Under the pieces are notes generated by a model. That model made no database searches. It was not told where the DNA came from and saw nothing but the letters and a program-made list of their open reading frames with translations. A stretch of 64,000 bases of DNA from Auanema rhodensis (taxonomy: Eukaryota; Nematoda; Chromadorea; Rhabditida; Rhabditidae): positions 10,664,001 to 10,728,000 of the forward strand of contig OZ059899.1 in NCBI GenBank assembly GCA_964057225.1, in the 5' to 3' direction. The position numbers were made by a program, and so were the translations under genes. Within the stretch, counting starts at the first letter, position 1. The number at the start of each line of letters is the position of its first letter. Of this stretch, positions 43,581 through 57,200 are shown one piece after another.

Positions 43581-44524
43581 TTGTTCAAGTAAGATTTCAG
43601 AAACTTTTATGATAGAAAAAACTGAGACGATTGTGATGAGAGAAATTAACAGAAAAACTATGGAGCTGACATTACATTTTTCGACAATATCAGTAGATTC
43701 GAAATAATTGATATCCTGGAAACGTTATTCCTCTCCTTTTTTATATCAAACGGAAGTTTTATGTAATCGTAGAGAAATCAAGATCAGTCTGTTCTGTTGA
43801 AGAACTGTAAGACAGAAAATTTCAATCTAATAGGCTTTTTATCGAAGTAAATGTACAAGTTTAAATTGGATATCTAACAATCTTTTTTATTTTATTTCTT
43901 TTTGTTTGTTTTAAAGTAGGAAAAATTAGTTCTTTTATTCCTAATTTGCATTCCAAATGCTTTCGAATTCCAGGAAAATACATAAGGCCTTGTTCAACTG
44001 AGATTTCAGAAACTCTTATGAGAAAAAAAACTAAGACAATTGTGATGAGAGAAATTAACAGAAAAACTATGGAGCTGACATTACATTTTTCGACAATATC
44101 AGTAGATTCGAAATAATTGATATCCTGGAAACGTTATTCCTCTCCTTTTTTTATATCAAACGAGAGTTTCATGTAATCATAGAGAAATCAGGATCAGTCT
44201 GTTTTGTTGGAGAACTGTAAGACATAAAAGTTCAATCCAATAGGCTTTTTATCGAAGTAAATGTACAAGTTTAAATTGGATATCTAACAATCTTTTTCAT
44301 TTTATTTCTTTTTGTTTGTTTTAAAGTAGAAAAAACTAGTTCTTTTCTTTCTAATTTTCATTAAAATACTTTCGAATTCCAGGAAAATATATATGTTGAC
44401 AACAAAGAAACTTCTCAAAAAACGTTTTGTTCAACTGTGTAATTCTTATAACACGTTGCAAAAAAAAATCATTGAAAACATAAATTCGATTTTCATGAAT
44501 GACAAAAGAAATGAAAAAAATTCG

Positions 44525-44597
44525 CGATTACGGCAGGATTCGAACCTACAATCTTCTGCTCCGTAGGCAGACGCGTTATCAATTGCGCCACGCGGCC
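44525..44597 (-). tRNA. tRNA-Arg(ACG)-like copy 33, canonical B box
   Basis: GGTTCGAATCC B box and perfect anticodon arm, but the 3' acceptor strand CGTAATC leaves C3 and C4 unpaired with A. The D loop has TTGATAA. No long T tract directly follows. Confidence 0.62.
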
Positions 44598-45133
44598 TTT
44601 TTCAAGTAAGATTTCAGAAACTCTTATGAAAAAAAAACTAAGACGATTGTGATGAGAGAAAATAACAGAAAAACTATGAAGATGACATTACATTTCTCTA
44701 CAATATCACTAGATTCGATATCATTGGTATCCTCGAAACGTTATTTCTCTTCTTTTTTTATATCAAACGGAAGTTTTCTGTAATCGTAGAGAAATCAAGA
44801 TCAGTCTGTTCTGTTGAAGAACTGTAAGACAGAAAATTTTAATCTAATAGGCTTTTTTATCAAAGTAAATGAACAAGTTCAAATTGAATATCTAACAATC
44901 TTTTTCATTTTATTTCTTATTGTTTGTTTTAAAGTAGGAAAAACTAGTTCTTTTCTTTCTAATTTCCATCCAAAATACTTGCAAATTCCAGGAAAATATA
45001 TATGTTGACAACAAAAAAACTTCTTAAAAAACGTTTTGTTCAACTGTGTAATTCTTATAACACGTTGCAAAAAAAAATCATTGAAAACATAAATTCGATT
45101 TTTATGAAAGACAAAAGAAATGAAAAAAAATGA

Positions 45134-45206
45134 CGACCACGGCAGGATTCGACCCTACAATTTTCTGCTCCGTAAGCAGACGCGTTATCTATTGCGCCAC
45201 GCGGCC
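45134..45206 (-). tRNA. tRNA-Arg(ACG)-like copy 34
   Basis: Identical in all noted positions to the copy at 43508, as expected from the 1626-bp duplication. T8 tract follows. Confidence 0.68.
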
Positions 45207-48200
45207 TTGTTCAAGTAAGATTTCAGAAACTTTTATGATAGAAAAAACTGAGACGATTGTGATGAGAGAAATTAACAGAAAAACTATGGAGCTGACATTA
45301 CATTTTTCGACAATATCAGTAGATTCGAAATAATTGATATCCTGGAAACGTTATTCCTCTCCTTTTTTATATCAAACGGAAGTTTTATGTAATCGTAGAG
45401 AAATCAAGATCAGTCTGTTCTGTTGAAGAACTGTAAGACAGAAAATTTCAATCTAATAGGCTTTTTATCGAAGTAAATGTACAAGTTTAAATTGGATATC
45501 TAACAATCTTTTTTATTTTATTTCTTTTTGTTTGTTTTAAAGTAGGAAAAATTAGTTCTTTTTTTCCTAATTTGCATTCCAAATGCTTTCGAATTCCAGG
45601 AAAATACATAAGGCCTTGTTCAACTGAGATTTCAGAAACTCTTATGAGAAAAAAACTAAGACAATTGTGATGAGAGAAATTAACAGAAAAACTATGGAGC
45701 TGACATTACATTTTTCGACAATATCAGTAGATTCGAAATAATTGATATCCTGGAAACGTTATTCCTCTCCTTTTTTTATATCAAACGAGAGTTTCATGTA
45801 ATCATAGAAAAATCAGGATCAGTCTGTTTTGTTGGAGAACTGTAAGACATAAAAGTTCTATCCAATAGGCTTTTCATCGAAGTAAATGTACAAGTTTAAA
45901 TTGGATATCTAACAATCTTTTTCATTTTATTTCTTTTTGTTTGTTTTAAAGTAGGAAAAATTAGTTCTTTTATTCCTAATTTGCATTCCAAATGCTTTCG
46001 AATTCCAGGAAAATATATAAGGCTTTGTTCAACTAAGATTTCAGAAACTCTTATGAGAAAAAAAACTAAGACAATTGTGATGAGAGAAATTAAAAGAAAA
46101 ACTATGGAGCTGACATTACATTTTTCGACAATCTCAGTAGATTCGAAATGATTGATATCCTGGAAACGTTATTTCTCTCCTTTTTTTATATCAAACGAGA
46201 GTTTCATGTAATCGTAGAGAAATCAGGATCAGTCTGTTCTGTTGGAGAACTGTAATACATAAAAGTTCAATCTAATAGGCTTTTTATCGAAATAAATGTA
46301 CAAGTTTAAATTGGATATCTAACTATCTTTTTCATCTTATTTCTTTTTGTTTGTTTTAAAGTAGGAGAAACTAGTTCTTTTCTTTCTAATTTCCATTCCA
46401 AATGCTTTCGAATTCCAGGAAAATATATAAGGCCTTGTTCAACTAAAATTTCAGAAACTCTTATGAGAAAAAAACTAAGACAATTGTGATGAGAGAAATT
46501 AAGAAAAAAACTATGGAGCTGACATTACATTTTTCGACAATATCAGTAGATTCGAAATAATTGATATCCTGAAAACGTTATTCCTCTCCTTTTTTTATAT
46601 CAAACGAGAGTTTCATGTAATCGTAGAGAAATCAGGATCAGTCTGTTCTGTTGGAGAACTGTAATACATAAAAGTTCAATCTAATAGGCTTTTCATCGAA
46701 GTAAATGTACAAGTTTAAATTGGATATCTAACAATCTTTTTCATTTTATTTCTTTTTGTTTGTTTTAAAGTAGGAAAAACCAGTTCTTTTCTTTCTAATT
46801 TCCATTCCAAATGCTTTCGAACTCCAGGAAAATATATAAGGCCTTGGTCAACTAAGATTTCAGAAACTCTTATGAGAAAAAACTAAGACAATTGTGATGA
46901 GAGAAATTAAGAGAAAACCTATTGAGCTGACATTACATTTTTCTACAATATCACTAGATTCGATATCATTGATATCCTGGAAACGTTATTCCTCTACTTT
47001 TTTTATATCAAACGAGAGTTTAATGTAATCATAGAGAAATCAGGATCAGTCTGTTCTGTTGCAGAACTGTAAGACATGAAAGTTCAATCTAATAGGCTTT
47101 TTATCGAAGTAAATGTATAAGTTTAAATTGGATATCTAACAATCTTTTTCATTTTATTTCTTTTTGTTTGTTTTAAAGTAGGAAAAACTAGTTCTTTTCT
47201 TTCTAATTTCTATTCCAAATGCTTTCGAATTCCAGGAAAATATATAAGGCCTTGTTCACCTAAAATTTCAGAAACTCTTATGAGAAAAAAAACTAAGAAA
47301 ATTGTGATGAGAGAAATTAAGAGAAAACCTATTGAGCTGACATTACATTTTTCGACAATATCACTAGATTCGATATCATTGATATCCTGGAAACGTTATT
47401 CCTCTACTTTTTTATATCAAACGATAGTTTAATGTAATCATAGAGAAATCAGGATCAGTCTGTTCTGTTGGAGAACTGTAAGACATAAAAGTTCAATCTA
47501 ATAGGCTTTTTATCGAAGTAAATGTACAAGTTTAAATTGGATATCTAACAATCTTTTTCATTTTATTTCTTTTTGTTTGTTTTAAAGTAGGAGAACCTAG
47601 TTCTTTTCTTTCTAATTTCCATTCCAAATGCTTTCGATTTCCAGGAAAATATATAAGGCCTTGTTCAACTAAAATTTCAGAAACTCTTATGACAAAAAAA
47701 AACTAAGACAATTGTGATGAGAGAAATTAAGAGAAAAACTATGGAGCTGACATTACATTTTTCGACAATATCAGTAGATTCGAAATAATTGATATCCTGG
47801 AAACGTTATTCCTCTCCTTTTTTTATATCAAACGAGAGTTTCATGTAATCGTAGAGAAATCAGGATCAGTCTGTTCTGTTGGAGAACTGTAATACATAAA
47901 AGTTCAATCTAATAGGCTTTTTATCGAAGTAAATGTACAAGTTTAAATTGGATATCTAACAATCTTTTTCATTTTAATTCTTTTTGTTCGTTTTAAAGTT
48001 GGAAAAACTAGTTCTTTCCTTTCTAATTTCCATTCCAAATGCTTTCGAATTCCAGGAAAATATATAAGGCCTTGGTCAACTAAGATTTCAGAAACTCTTA
48101 TGAGAAAAAACTAAGACAATTGTGATGAGAGAAATTAAGAGAAAACCTATTGAGCTGACATTACATTTTTCGACAATATCAGTAGATTCGAAATAATTGA

Positions 48201-51200
48201 TATCCTGGAAACGTTATTCCTCTCCTTTTTTTATATCAAACGAGAGTTTCATGAAATCGTAGAGAAATCAGGATCAGTCTGTTCTGTTGGAGAACTATAA
48301 AACATAACAGTTCAATCTAATAGGCTTTTTATCGAAGTAAATGTATAAGTTTAAATTGGATATCTAACAATCTTTTTCATTTTATTTCTTTTTGTTTGTT
48401 TTAAAGTAGAAAAAATTAGTTCTTTTCTTTTTAATTTCCATCCTAAATTTTTTCGAATTCCAGGAAAATATATAAGGCCTTGTTCAACTAAGATTTCAGA
48501 AACTCTTATGAGAAAAAAAACTAAGACAATTGTGATGAGAGAAATAAAGAGAAAAACTATGGAGCTGACATTACATTTTTCGACAATATCAGTAGATTCG
48601 AAATAATTGATATCCTGGAAACGTTATTCTTCTCCTTTTTTTATATCAAACGAGAGTTTTATGTAATCGTAGAGAAATCAGGATCAGTCTGTTCTGTTGG
48701 AGAACTGTAATTCATAAAAGTTCAATCTAATAGGCTTTTTATCGAAGTAAATGTACAAGTTTAAATTGGATATCTAACAATCTTTTTCATTTTAATTCTT
48801 TTTGTTCGTTTTAAAGTAGGAAAAACTAGTTCTTTCCTTTCTAATTTCCATTCCAAATGCTTTCGAATTCCAGGAAAATATATAAGGCCTTGGTCAACTA
48901 AGATTTCAGAAACTCTTATGAGAAAAAACTAAGACAATTGTGATGAGAGAAATTAAGAGAAAACCTATTGAGCTGACATTACATTTTTCGACAATATCAG
49001 TAGATTCGAAATAATTGATATCCTGGAAACGTTATTCCTCTCCTTTTTTTATATCAAACGAGAGTTTCATGAAATCGTAGAGAAATCAGGATCAGTCTGT
49101 TCTGTTGGAGAACTATAAAACATAACAGTTCAATCTAATAGGCTTTTTATCGAAGTAAATGTATAAGTTTAAATTGGATATCTAACAATCTTTTTCATTT
49201 TATTTCTTTTTGTTTGTTTTAAAGTAGAAAAAATTAGTTCTTTTCTTTTTAATTTCCATCCTAAATTTTTTCGAATTCCAGGAAAATATATAAGGCCTTG
49301 TTCAACTAAGATTTCAGAAACTCTTATGAGAAAAAAAACTAAGACAATTGTGATGAGAGAAATAAAGAGAAAAACTATGGAGCTGACATTACATTTTTCG
49401 ACAATATCAGTAGATTCGAAATAATTGATATCCTGGAAACGTTATTCTTCTCCTTTTTTTATATCAAACGAGAGTTTTATGTAATCGTAGAGAAATCAGG
49501 ATCAGTCTGTTCTGTTGGAGAACTGTAATTCATAAAAGTTCAATCTAATAGGCTTTTTATCGAAGTAAATGTACAAGTTTAAATTGGATATCTAACAATC
49601 TTTTTCATTTTAATTCTTTTTGTTCGTTTTAAAGTAGGAAAAACTAGTTCTTTCCTTTCTAATTTCCATTCCAAATGCTTTCGAATTCCAGGAAAATATA
49701 TAAGGCCTTGGTCAACTAAGATTTCAGAAACTCTTATGAGAAAAAACTAAGACAATTGTGATGAGAGAAATTAAGAGAAAACCTATTGAGCTGACATTAC
49801 ATTTTTCTACAATATCACTAGATTCGATATCATTGATATCCTGGAAACGTTATTCCTCTACTTTTTTTATATCAAACGAGAGTTTAATGTAATCATAGAG
49901 AAATCAGGATCAGTCTGTTCTGTTGCAGAACTGTAAGACATGAAAGTTCAATCTAATAGGCTTTTTATCGAAGTAAATGTATAAGTTTAAATTGGATATC
50001 TAACAATCTTTTTCATTTTATTTCTTTTTGTTTGTTTTAAAGTAGGAAAAACTAGTTCTTTTCTTTCTAATTTCTATTCCAAATGCTTTCGAATTCCAGG
50101 AAAATATATAAGGCCTTGTTCACCTAAAATTTCAGAAACTCTTATGAGAAAAAAAACTAAGAAAATTGTGATGAGAGAAATTAAGAGAAAACCTATTGAG
50201 CTGACATTACATTTTTCGACAATATCACTAGATTCGATATCATTGATATCCTGGAAACGTTATTCCTCTACTTTTTTATATCAAACGATAGTTTAATGTA
50301 ATCATAGAGAAATCAGGATCAGTCTGTTCTGTTGGAGAACTGTAAGACATAAAAGTTCAATCTAATAGGCTTTTTATCGAAGTAAATGTACAAGTTTAAA
50401 TTGGATATCTAACAATCTTTTTCATTTTATTTCTTTTTGTTTGTTTTAAAGTAGGAGAAACTAGTTCTTTTCTTTCTAATTTCCATTCCAAATGCTTTCG
50501 ATTTCCAGGAAAATATATAAGGCCTTGTTCAACTAAAATTTCAGAAACTCTTATGACAAAAAAAAACTAAGACAATTGTGATGAGAGAAATTAAGAGAAA
50601 AACTATGGAGCTGACATTACATTTTTCGACAATATCAGTAGATTCGAAATAATTGATATCCTGGAAACGTTATTCCTCTCCTTTTTTTATATCAAACGAG
50701 AGTTTCATGTAATCGTAGAGAAATCAGGATCAGTCTGTTCTGTTGGAGAACTGTAATACATAAAAGTTCAATCTAATAGGCTTTTTATCGAAGTAAATGT
50801 ACAAGTTTAAATTGGATATCTAACAATCTTTTTCATTTTAATTCTTTTTGTTCGTTTTAAAGTTGGAAAAACTAGTTCTTTCCTTTCTAATTTCCATTCC
50901 AAATGCTTTCGAATTCCAGGAAAATATATAAGGCCTTGGTCAACTAAGATTTCAGAAACTCTTATGAGAAAAAACTAAGACAATTGTGATGAGAGAAATT
51001 AAGAGAAAACCTATTGAGCTGACATTACATTTTTCGACAATATCAGTAGATTCGAAATAATTGATATCCTGGAAACGTTATTCCTCTCCTTTTTTTATAT
51101 CAAACGAGAGTTTCATGAAATCGTAGAGAAATCAGGATCAGTCTGTTCTGTTGGAGAACTATAAAACATAACAGTTCAATCTAATAGGCTTTTTATCGAA

Positions 51201-54200
51201 GTAAATGTATAAGTTTAAATTGGATATCTAACAATCTTTTTCATTTTATTTCTTTTTGTTTGTTTTAAAGTAGAAAAAATTAGTTCTTTTCTTTTTAATT
51301 TCCATCCTAAATTTTTTCGAATTCCAGGAAAATATATAAGGCCTTGTTCAACTAAGATTTCAGAAACTCTTATGAGAAAAAAAACTAAGACAATTGTGAT
51401 GAGAGAAATAAAGAGAAAAACTATGGAGCTGACATTACATTTTTCGACAATATCAGTAGATTCGAAATAATTGATATCCTGGAAACGTTATTCTTCTCCT
51501 TTTTTTATATCAAACGAGAGTTTTATGTAATCGTAGAGAAATCAGGATCAGTCTGTTCTGTTGGAGAACTGTAATTCATAAAAGTTCAATCTAATAGGCT
51601 TTTTATCGAAGTAAATGTACAAGTTTAAATTGGATATCTAACAATCTTTTTCATTTTAATTCTTTTTGTTCGTTTTAAAGTAGGAAAAACTAGTTCTTTC
51701 CTTTCTAATTTCCATTCCAAATGCTTTCGAATTCCAGGAAAATATATAAGGCCTTGGTCAACTAAGATTTCAGAAACTCTTATGAGAAAAAACTAAGACA
51801 ATTGTGATGAGAGAAATTAAGAGAAAACCTATTGAGCTGACATTACATTTTTCGACAATATCAGTAGATTCGAAATAATTGATATCCTGGAAACGTTATT
51901 CCTCTCCTTTTTTTATATCAAACGAGAGTTTCATGAAATCGTAGAGAAATCAGGATCAGTCTGTTCTGTTGGAGAACTATAAAACATAACAGTTCAATCT
52001 AATAGGCTTTTTATCGAAGTAAATGTATAAGTTTAAATTGGATATCTAACAATCTTTTTCATTTTATTTCTTTTTGTTTGTTTTAAAGTAGAAAAAATTA
52101 GTTCTTTTCTTTTTAATTTCCATCCTAAATTTTTTCGAATTCCAGGAAAATATATAAGGCCTTGTTCAACTAAGATTTCAGAAACTCTTATGAGAAAAAA
52201 AACTAAGACAATTGTGATGAGAGAAATAAAGAGAAAAACTATGGAGCTGACATTACATTTTTCGACAATATCAGTAGATTCGAAATAATTGATATCCTGG
52301 AAACGTTATTCTTCTCCTTTTTTTATATCAAACGAGAGTTTTATGTAATCGTAGAGAAATCAGGATCAGTCTGTTCTGTTGGAGAACTGTAATTCATAAA
52401 AGTTCAATCTAATAGGCTTTTTATCGAAGTAAATGTACAAGTTTAAATTGGATATCTAACAATCTTTTTCATTTTAATTCTTTTTGTTCGTTTTAAAGTA
52501 GGAAAAACTAGTTCTTTCCTTTCTAATTTCCATTCCAAATGCTTTCGAATTCCAGGAAAATATATAAGGCCTTGGTCAACTAAGATTTCAGAAACTCTTA
52601 TGAGAAAAAACTAAGACAATTGTGATGAGAGAAATTAAGAGAAAACCTATTGAGCTGACATTACATTTTTCGACAATATCAGTAGATTCGAAATAATTGA
52701 TATCCTGGAAACGTTATTCCTCTCCTTTTTTTATATCAAACGAGAGTTTCATGAAATCGTAGAGAAATCAGGATCAGTCTGTTCTGTTGGAGAACTATAA
52801 AACATAACAGTTCAATCTAATAGGCTTTTTATCGAAGTAAATGTATAAGTTTAAATTGGATATCTAACAATCTTTTTCATTTTATTTCTTTTTGTTTGTT
52901 TTAAAGTAGAAAAAATTAGTTCTTTTCTTTTTAATTTCCATCCTAAATTTTTTCGAATTCCAGGAAAATATATAAGGCCTTGTTCAACTAAGATTTCAGA
53001 AACTCTTATGAGAAAAAAAACTAAGACAATTGTGATGAGAGAAATAAAGAGAAAAACTATGGAGCTGACATTACATTTTTCGACAATATCAGTAGATTCG
53101 AAATAATTGATATCCTGGAAACGTTATTCTTCTCCTTTTTTTATATCAAACGAGAGTTTTATGTAATCGTAGAGAAATCAGGATCAGTCTGTTCTGTTGG
53201 AGAACTGTAATTCATAAAAGTTCAATCTAATAGGCTTTTTATCGAAGTAAATGTACAAGTTTAAATTGGATATCTAACAATCTTTTTCATTTTAATTCTT
53301 TTTGTTCGTTTTAAAGTAGGAAAAACTAGTTCTTTCCTTTCTAATTTCCATTCCAAATGCTTTCGAATTCCAGGAAAATATATAAGGCCTTGGTCAACTA
53401 AGATTTCAGAAACTCTTATGAGAAAAAACTAAGACAATTGTGATGAGAGAAATTAAGAGAAAACCTATTGAGCTGACATTACATTTTTCGACAATATCAC
53501 TAGATTCGATATCATTGATATCCTGGAAACGTTATTCCTCTACTTTTTTATATCACACGAGAGTTTAATGTAATCATAGAGAAATCAGGATCAGTCTGTT
53601 CTGTTGGAGAACTGTAAGACATAAAAGTTCAATCTAATAGGCTTTTTATCGAAGTAAATGTACAAGTTTAAATTGGATATCTAACAATCTTTTTCATTTT
53701 ATTTCTTTTTGTTTGTTTTAAAGTAGGAGAAACTAGTTCTTTTCTTTCTAATTTCCATTCCAAATGCTTTCGATTTCCAGGAAAATATATAAGGCCTTGT
53801 TCAACTAAAATTTCAGAAACTCTTATGACAAAAAAAAACTAAGACAATTGTGATGAGAGAAATTAAGAGAAAAACTATGGAGCTGACATTACATTTTTCG
53901 ACAATATCAGTAGATTCGAAATAATTGATATCCTGGAAACGTTATTCCTCTCCTTTTTTTATATCAAACGAGAGTTTCATGTAATCGTAGAGAAATCAGG
54001 ATCAGTCTGTTCTGTTGGAGAACTGTAATACATAAAAGTTCAATCTAATAGGCTTTTTATCGAAGTAAATGTACAAGTTTAAATTGGATATCTAACAATC
54101 TTTTTCATTTTAATTCTTTTTGTTCGTTTTAAAGTTGGAAAAACTAGTTCTTTCCTTTCTAATTTCCATTCCAAATGCTTTCGAATTCCAGGAAAATATA

Positions 54201-57200
54201 TAAGGCCTTGGTCAACTAAGATTTCAGAAACTCTTATGAGAAAAAACTAAGACAATTGTGATGAGAGAAATTAAGAGAAAACCTATTGAGCTGACATTAC
54301 ATTTTTCGACAATATCAGTAGATTCGAAATAATTGATATCCTGGAAACGTTATTCCTCTCCTTTTTTTATATCAAACGAGAGTTTCATGAAATCGTAGAG
54401 AAATCAGGATCAGTCTGTTCTGTTGGAGAACTATAAAACATAACAGTTCAATCTAATAGGCTTTTTATCGAAGTAAATGTATAAGTTTAAATTGGATATC
54501 TAACAATCTTTTTCATTTTATTTCTTTTTGTTTGTTTTAAAGTAGAAAAAATTAGTTCTTTTCTTTTTAATTTCCATCCTAAATTTTTTCGAATTCCAGG
54601 AAAATATATAAGGCCTTGTTCAACTAAGATTTCAGAAACTCTTATGAGAAAAAAAACTAAGACAATTGTGATGAGAGAAATAAAGAGAAAAACTATGGAG
54701 CTGACATTACATTTTTCGACAATATCAGTAGATTCGAAATAATTGATATCCTGGAAACGTTATTCTTCTCCTTTTTTTATATCAAACGAGAGTTTTATGT
54801 AATCGTAGAGAAATCAGGATCAGTCTGTTCTGTTGGAGAACTGTAATTCATAAAAGTTCAATCTAATAGGCTTTTTATCGAAGTAAATGTACAAGTTTAA
54901 ATTGGATATCTAACAATCTTTTTCATTTTAATTCTTTTTGTTCGTTTTAAAGTAGGAAAAACTAGTTCTTTCCTTTCTAATTTCCATTCCAAATGCTTTC
55001 GAATTCCAGGAAAATATATAAGGCCTTGGTCAACTAAGATTTCAGAAACTCTTATGAGAAAAAACTAAGACAATTGTGATGAGAGAAATTAAGAGAAAAC
55101 CTATTGAGCTGACATTACATTTTTCGACAATATCAGTAGATTCGAAATAATTGATATCCTGGAAACGTTATTCCTCTCCTTTTTTTATATCAAACGAGAG
55201 TTTCATGAAATCGTAGAGAAATCAGGATCAGTCTGTTCTGTTGGAGAACTATAAAACATAACAGTTCAATCTAATAGGCTTTTTATCGAAGTAAATGTAT
55301 AAGTTTAAATTGGATATCTAACAATCTTTTTCATTTTATTTCTTTTTGTTTGTTTTAAAGTAGAAAAAATTAGTTCTTTTCTTTTTAATTTCCATCCTAA
55401 ATTTTTTCGAATTCCAGGAAAATATATAAGGCCTTGTTCAACTAAGATTTCAGAAACTCTTATGAGAAAAAAAACTAAGACAATTGTGATGAGAGAAATA
55501 AAGAGAAAAACTATGGAGCTGACATTACATTTTTCGACAATATCAGTAGATTCGAAATAATTGATATCCTGGAAACGTTATTCTTCTCCTTTTTTTATAT
55601 CAAACGAGAGTTTTATGTAATCGTAGAGAAATCAGGATCAGTCTGTTCTGTTGGAGAACTGTAATTCATAAAAGTTCAATCTAATAGGCTTTTTATCGAA
55701 GTAAATGTACAAGTTTAAATTGGATATCTAACAATCTTTTTCATTTTAATTCTTTTTGTTCGTTTTAAAGTAGGAAAAACTAGTTCTTTCCTTTCTAATT
55801 TCCATTCCAAATGCTTTCGAATTCCAGGAAAATATATAAGGCCTTGGTCAACTAAGATTTCAGAAACTCTTATGAGAAAAAACTAAGACAATTGTGATGA
55901 GAGAAATTAAGAGAAAACCTATTGAGCTGACATTACATTTTTCGACAATATCAGTAGATTCGAAATAATTGATATCCTGGAAACGTTATTCCTCTCCTTT
56001 TTTTATATCAAACGAGAGTTTCATGAAATCGTAGAGAAATCAGGATCAGTCTGTTCTGTTGGAGAACTATAAAACATAACAGTTCAATCTAATAGGCTTT
56101 TTATCGAAGTAAATGTATAAGTTTAAATTGGATATCTAACAATCTTTTTCATTTTATTTCTTTTTGTTTGTTTTAAAGTAGAAAAAATTAGTTCTTTTCT
56201 TTTTAATTTCCATCCTAAATTTTTTCGAATTCCAGGAAAATATATAAGGCCTTGTTCAACTAAGATTTCAGAAACTCTTATGAGAAAAAAAACTAAGACA
56301 ATTGTGATGAGAGAAATAAAGAGAAAAACTATGGAGCTGACATTACATTTTTCGACAATATCAGTAGATTCGAAATAATTGATATCCTGGAAACGTTATT
56401 CTTCTCCTTTTTTTATATCAAACGAGAGTTTTATGTAATCGTAGAGAAATCAGGATCAGTCTGTTCTGTTGGAGAACTGTAATTCATAAAAGTTCAATCT
56501 AATAGGCTTTTTATCGAAGTAAATGTACAAGTTTAAATTGGATATCTAACAATCTTTTTCATTTTAATTCTTTTTGTTCGTTTTAAAGTAGGAAAAACTA
56601 GTTCTTTCCTTTCTAATTTCCATTCCAAATGCTTTCGAATTCCAGGAAAATATATAAGGCCTTGGTCAACTAAGATTTCAGAAACTCTTATGAGAAAAAA
56701 CTAAGACAATTGTGATGAGAGAAATTAAGAGAAAACCTATTGAGCTGACATTACATTTTTCGACAATATCACTAGATTCGATATCATTGATATCCTGGAA
56801 ACGTTATTCCTCTACTTTTTTATATCACACGAGAGTTTAATGTAATCATAGAGAAATCAGGATCAGTCTGTTCTGTTGGAGAACTGTAAGACATAAAAGT
56901 TCAATCTAATAGGCTTTTTATCGAAGTAAATGTACAAGTTTAAATTGGATATCTAACAATCTTTTTCATTTTATTTCTTTTTGTTTGTTTTAAAGTAGGA
57001 GAAACTAGTTCTTTTCTTTCTAATTTCCATTCCAAATGCTTTCGATTTCCAGGAAAATATATAAGGCCTTGTTCAACTAAAATTTCAGAAACTCTTATGA
57101 GAAAAAAAACTAAGACAATTGTGATGAGAGAAATTAAGAGAAAAACTATGGAGCTGACATTACATTTTTCGACAATATCAGTAGATTCGAAATAATTGAT

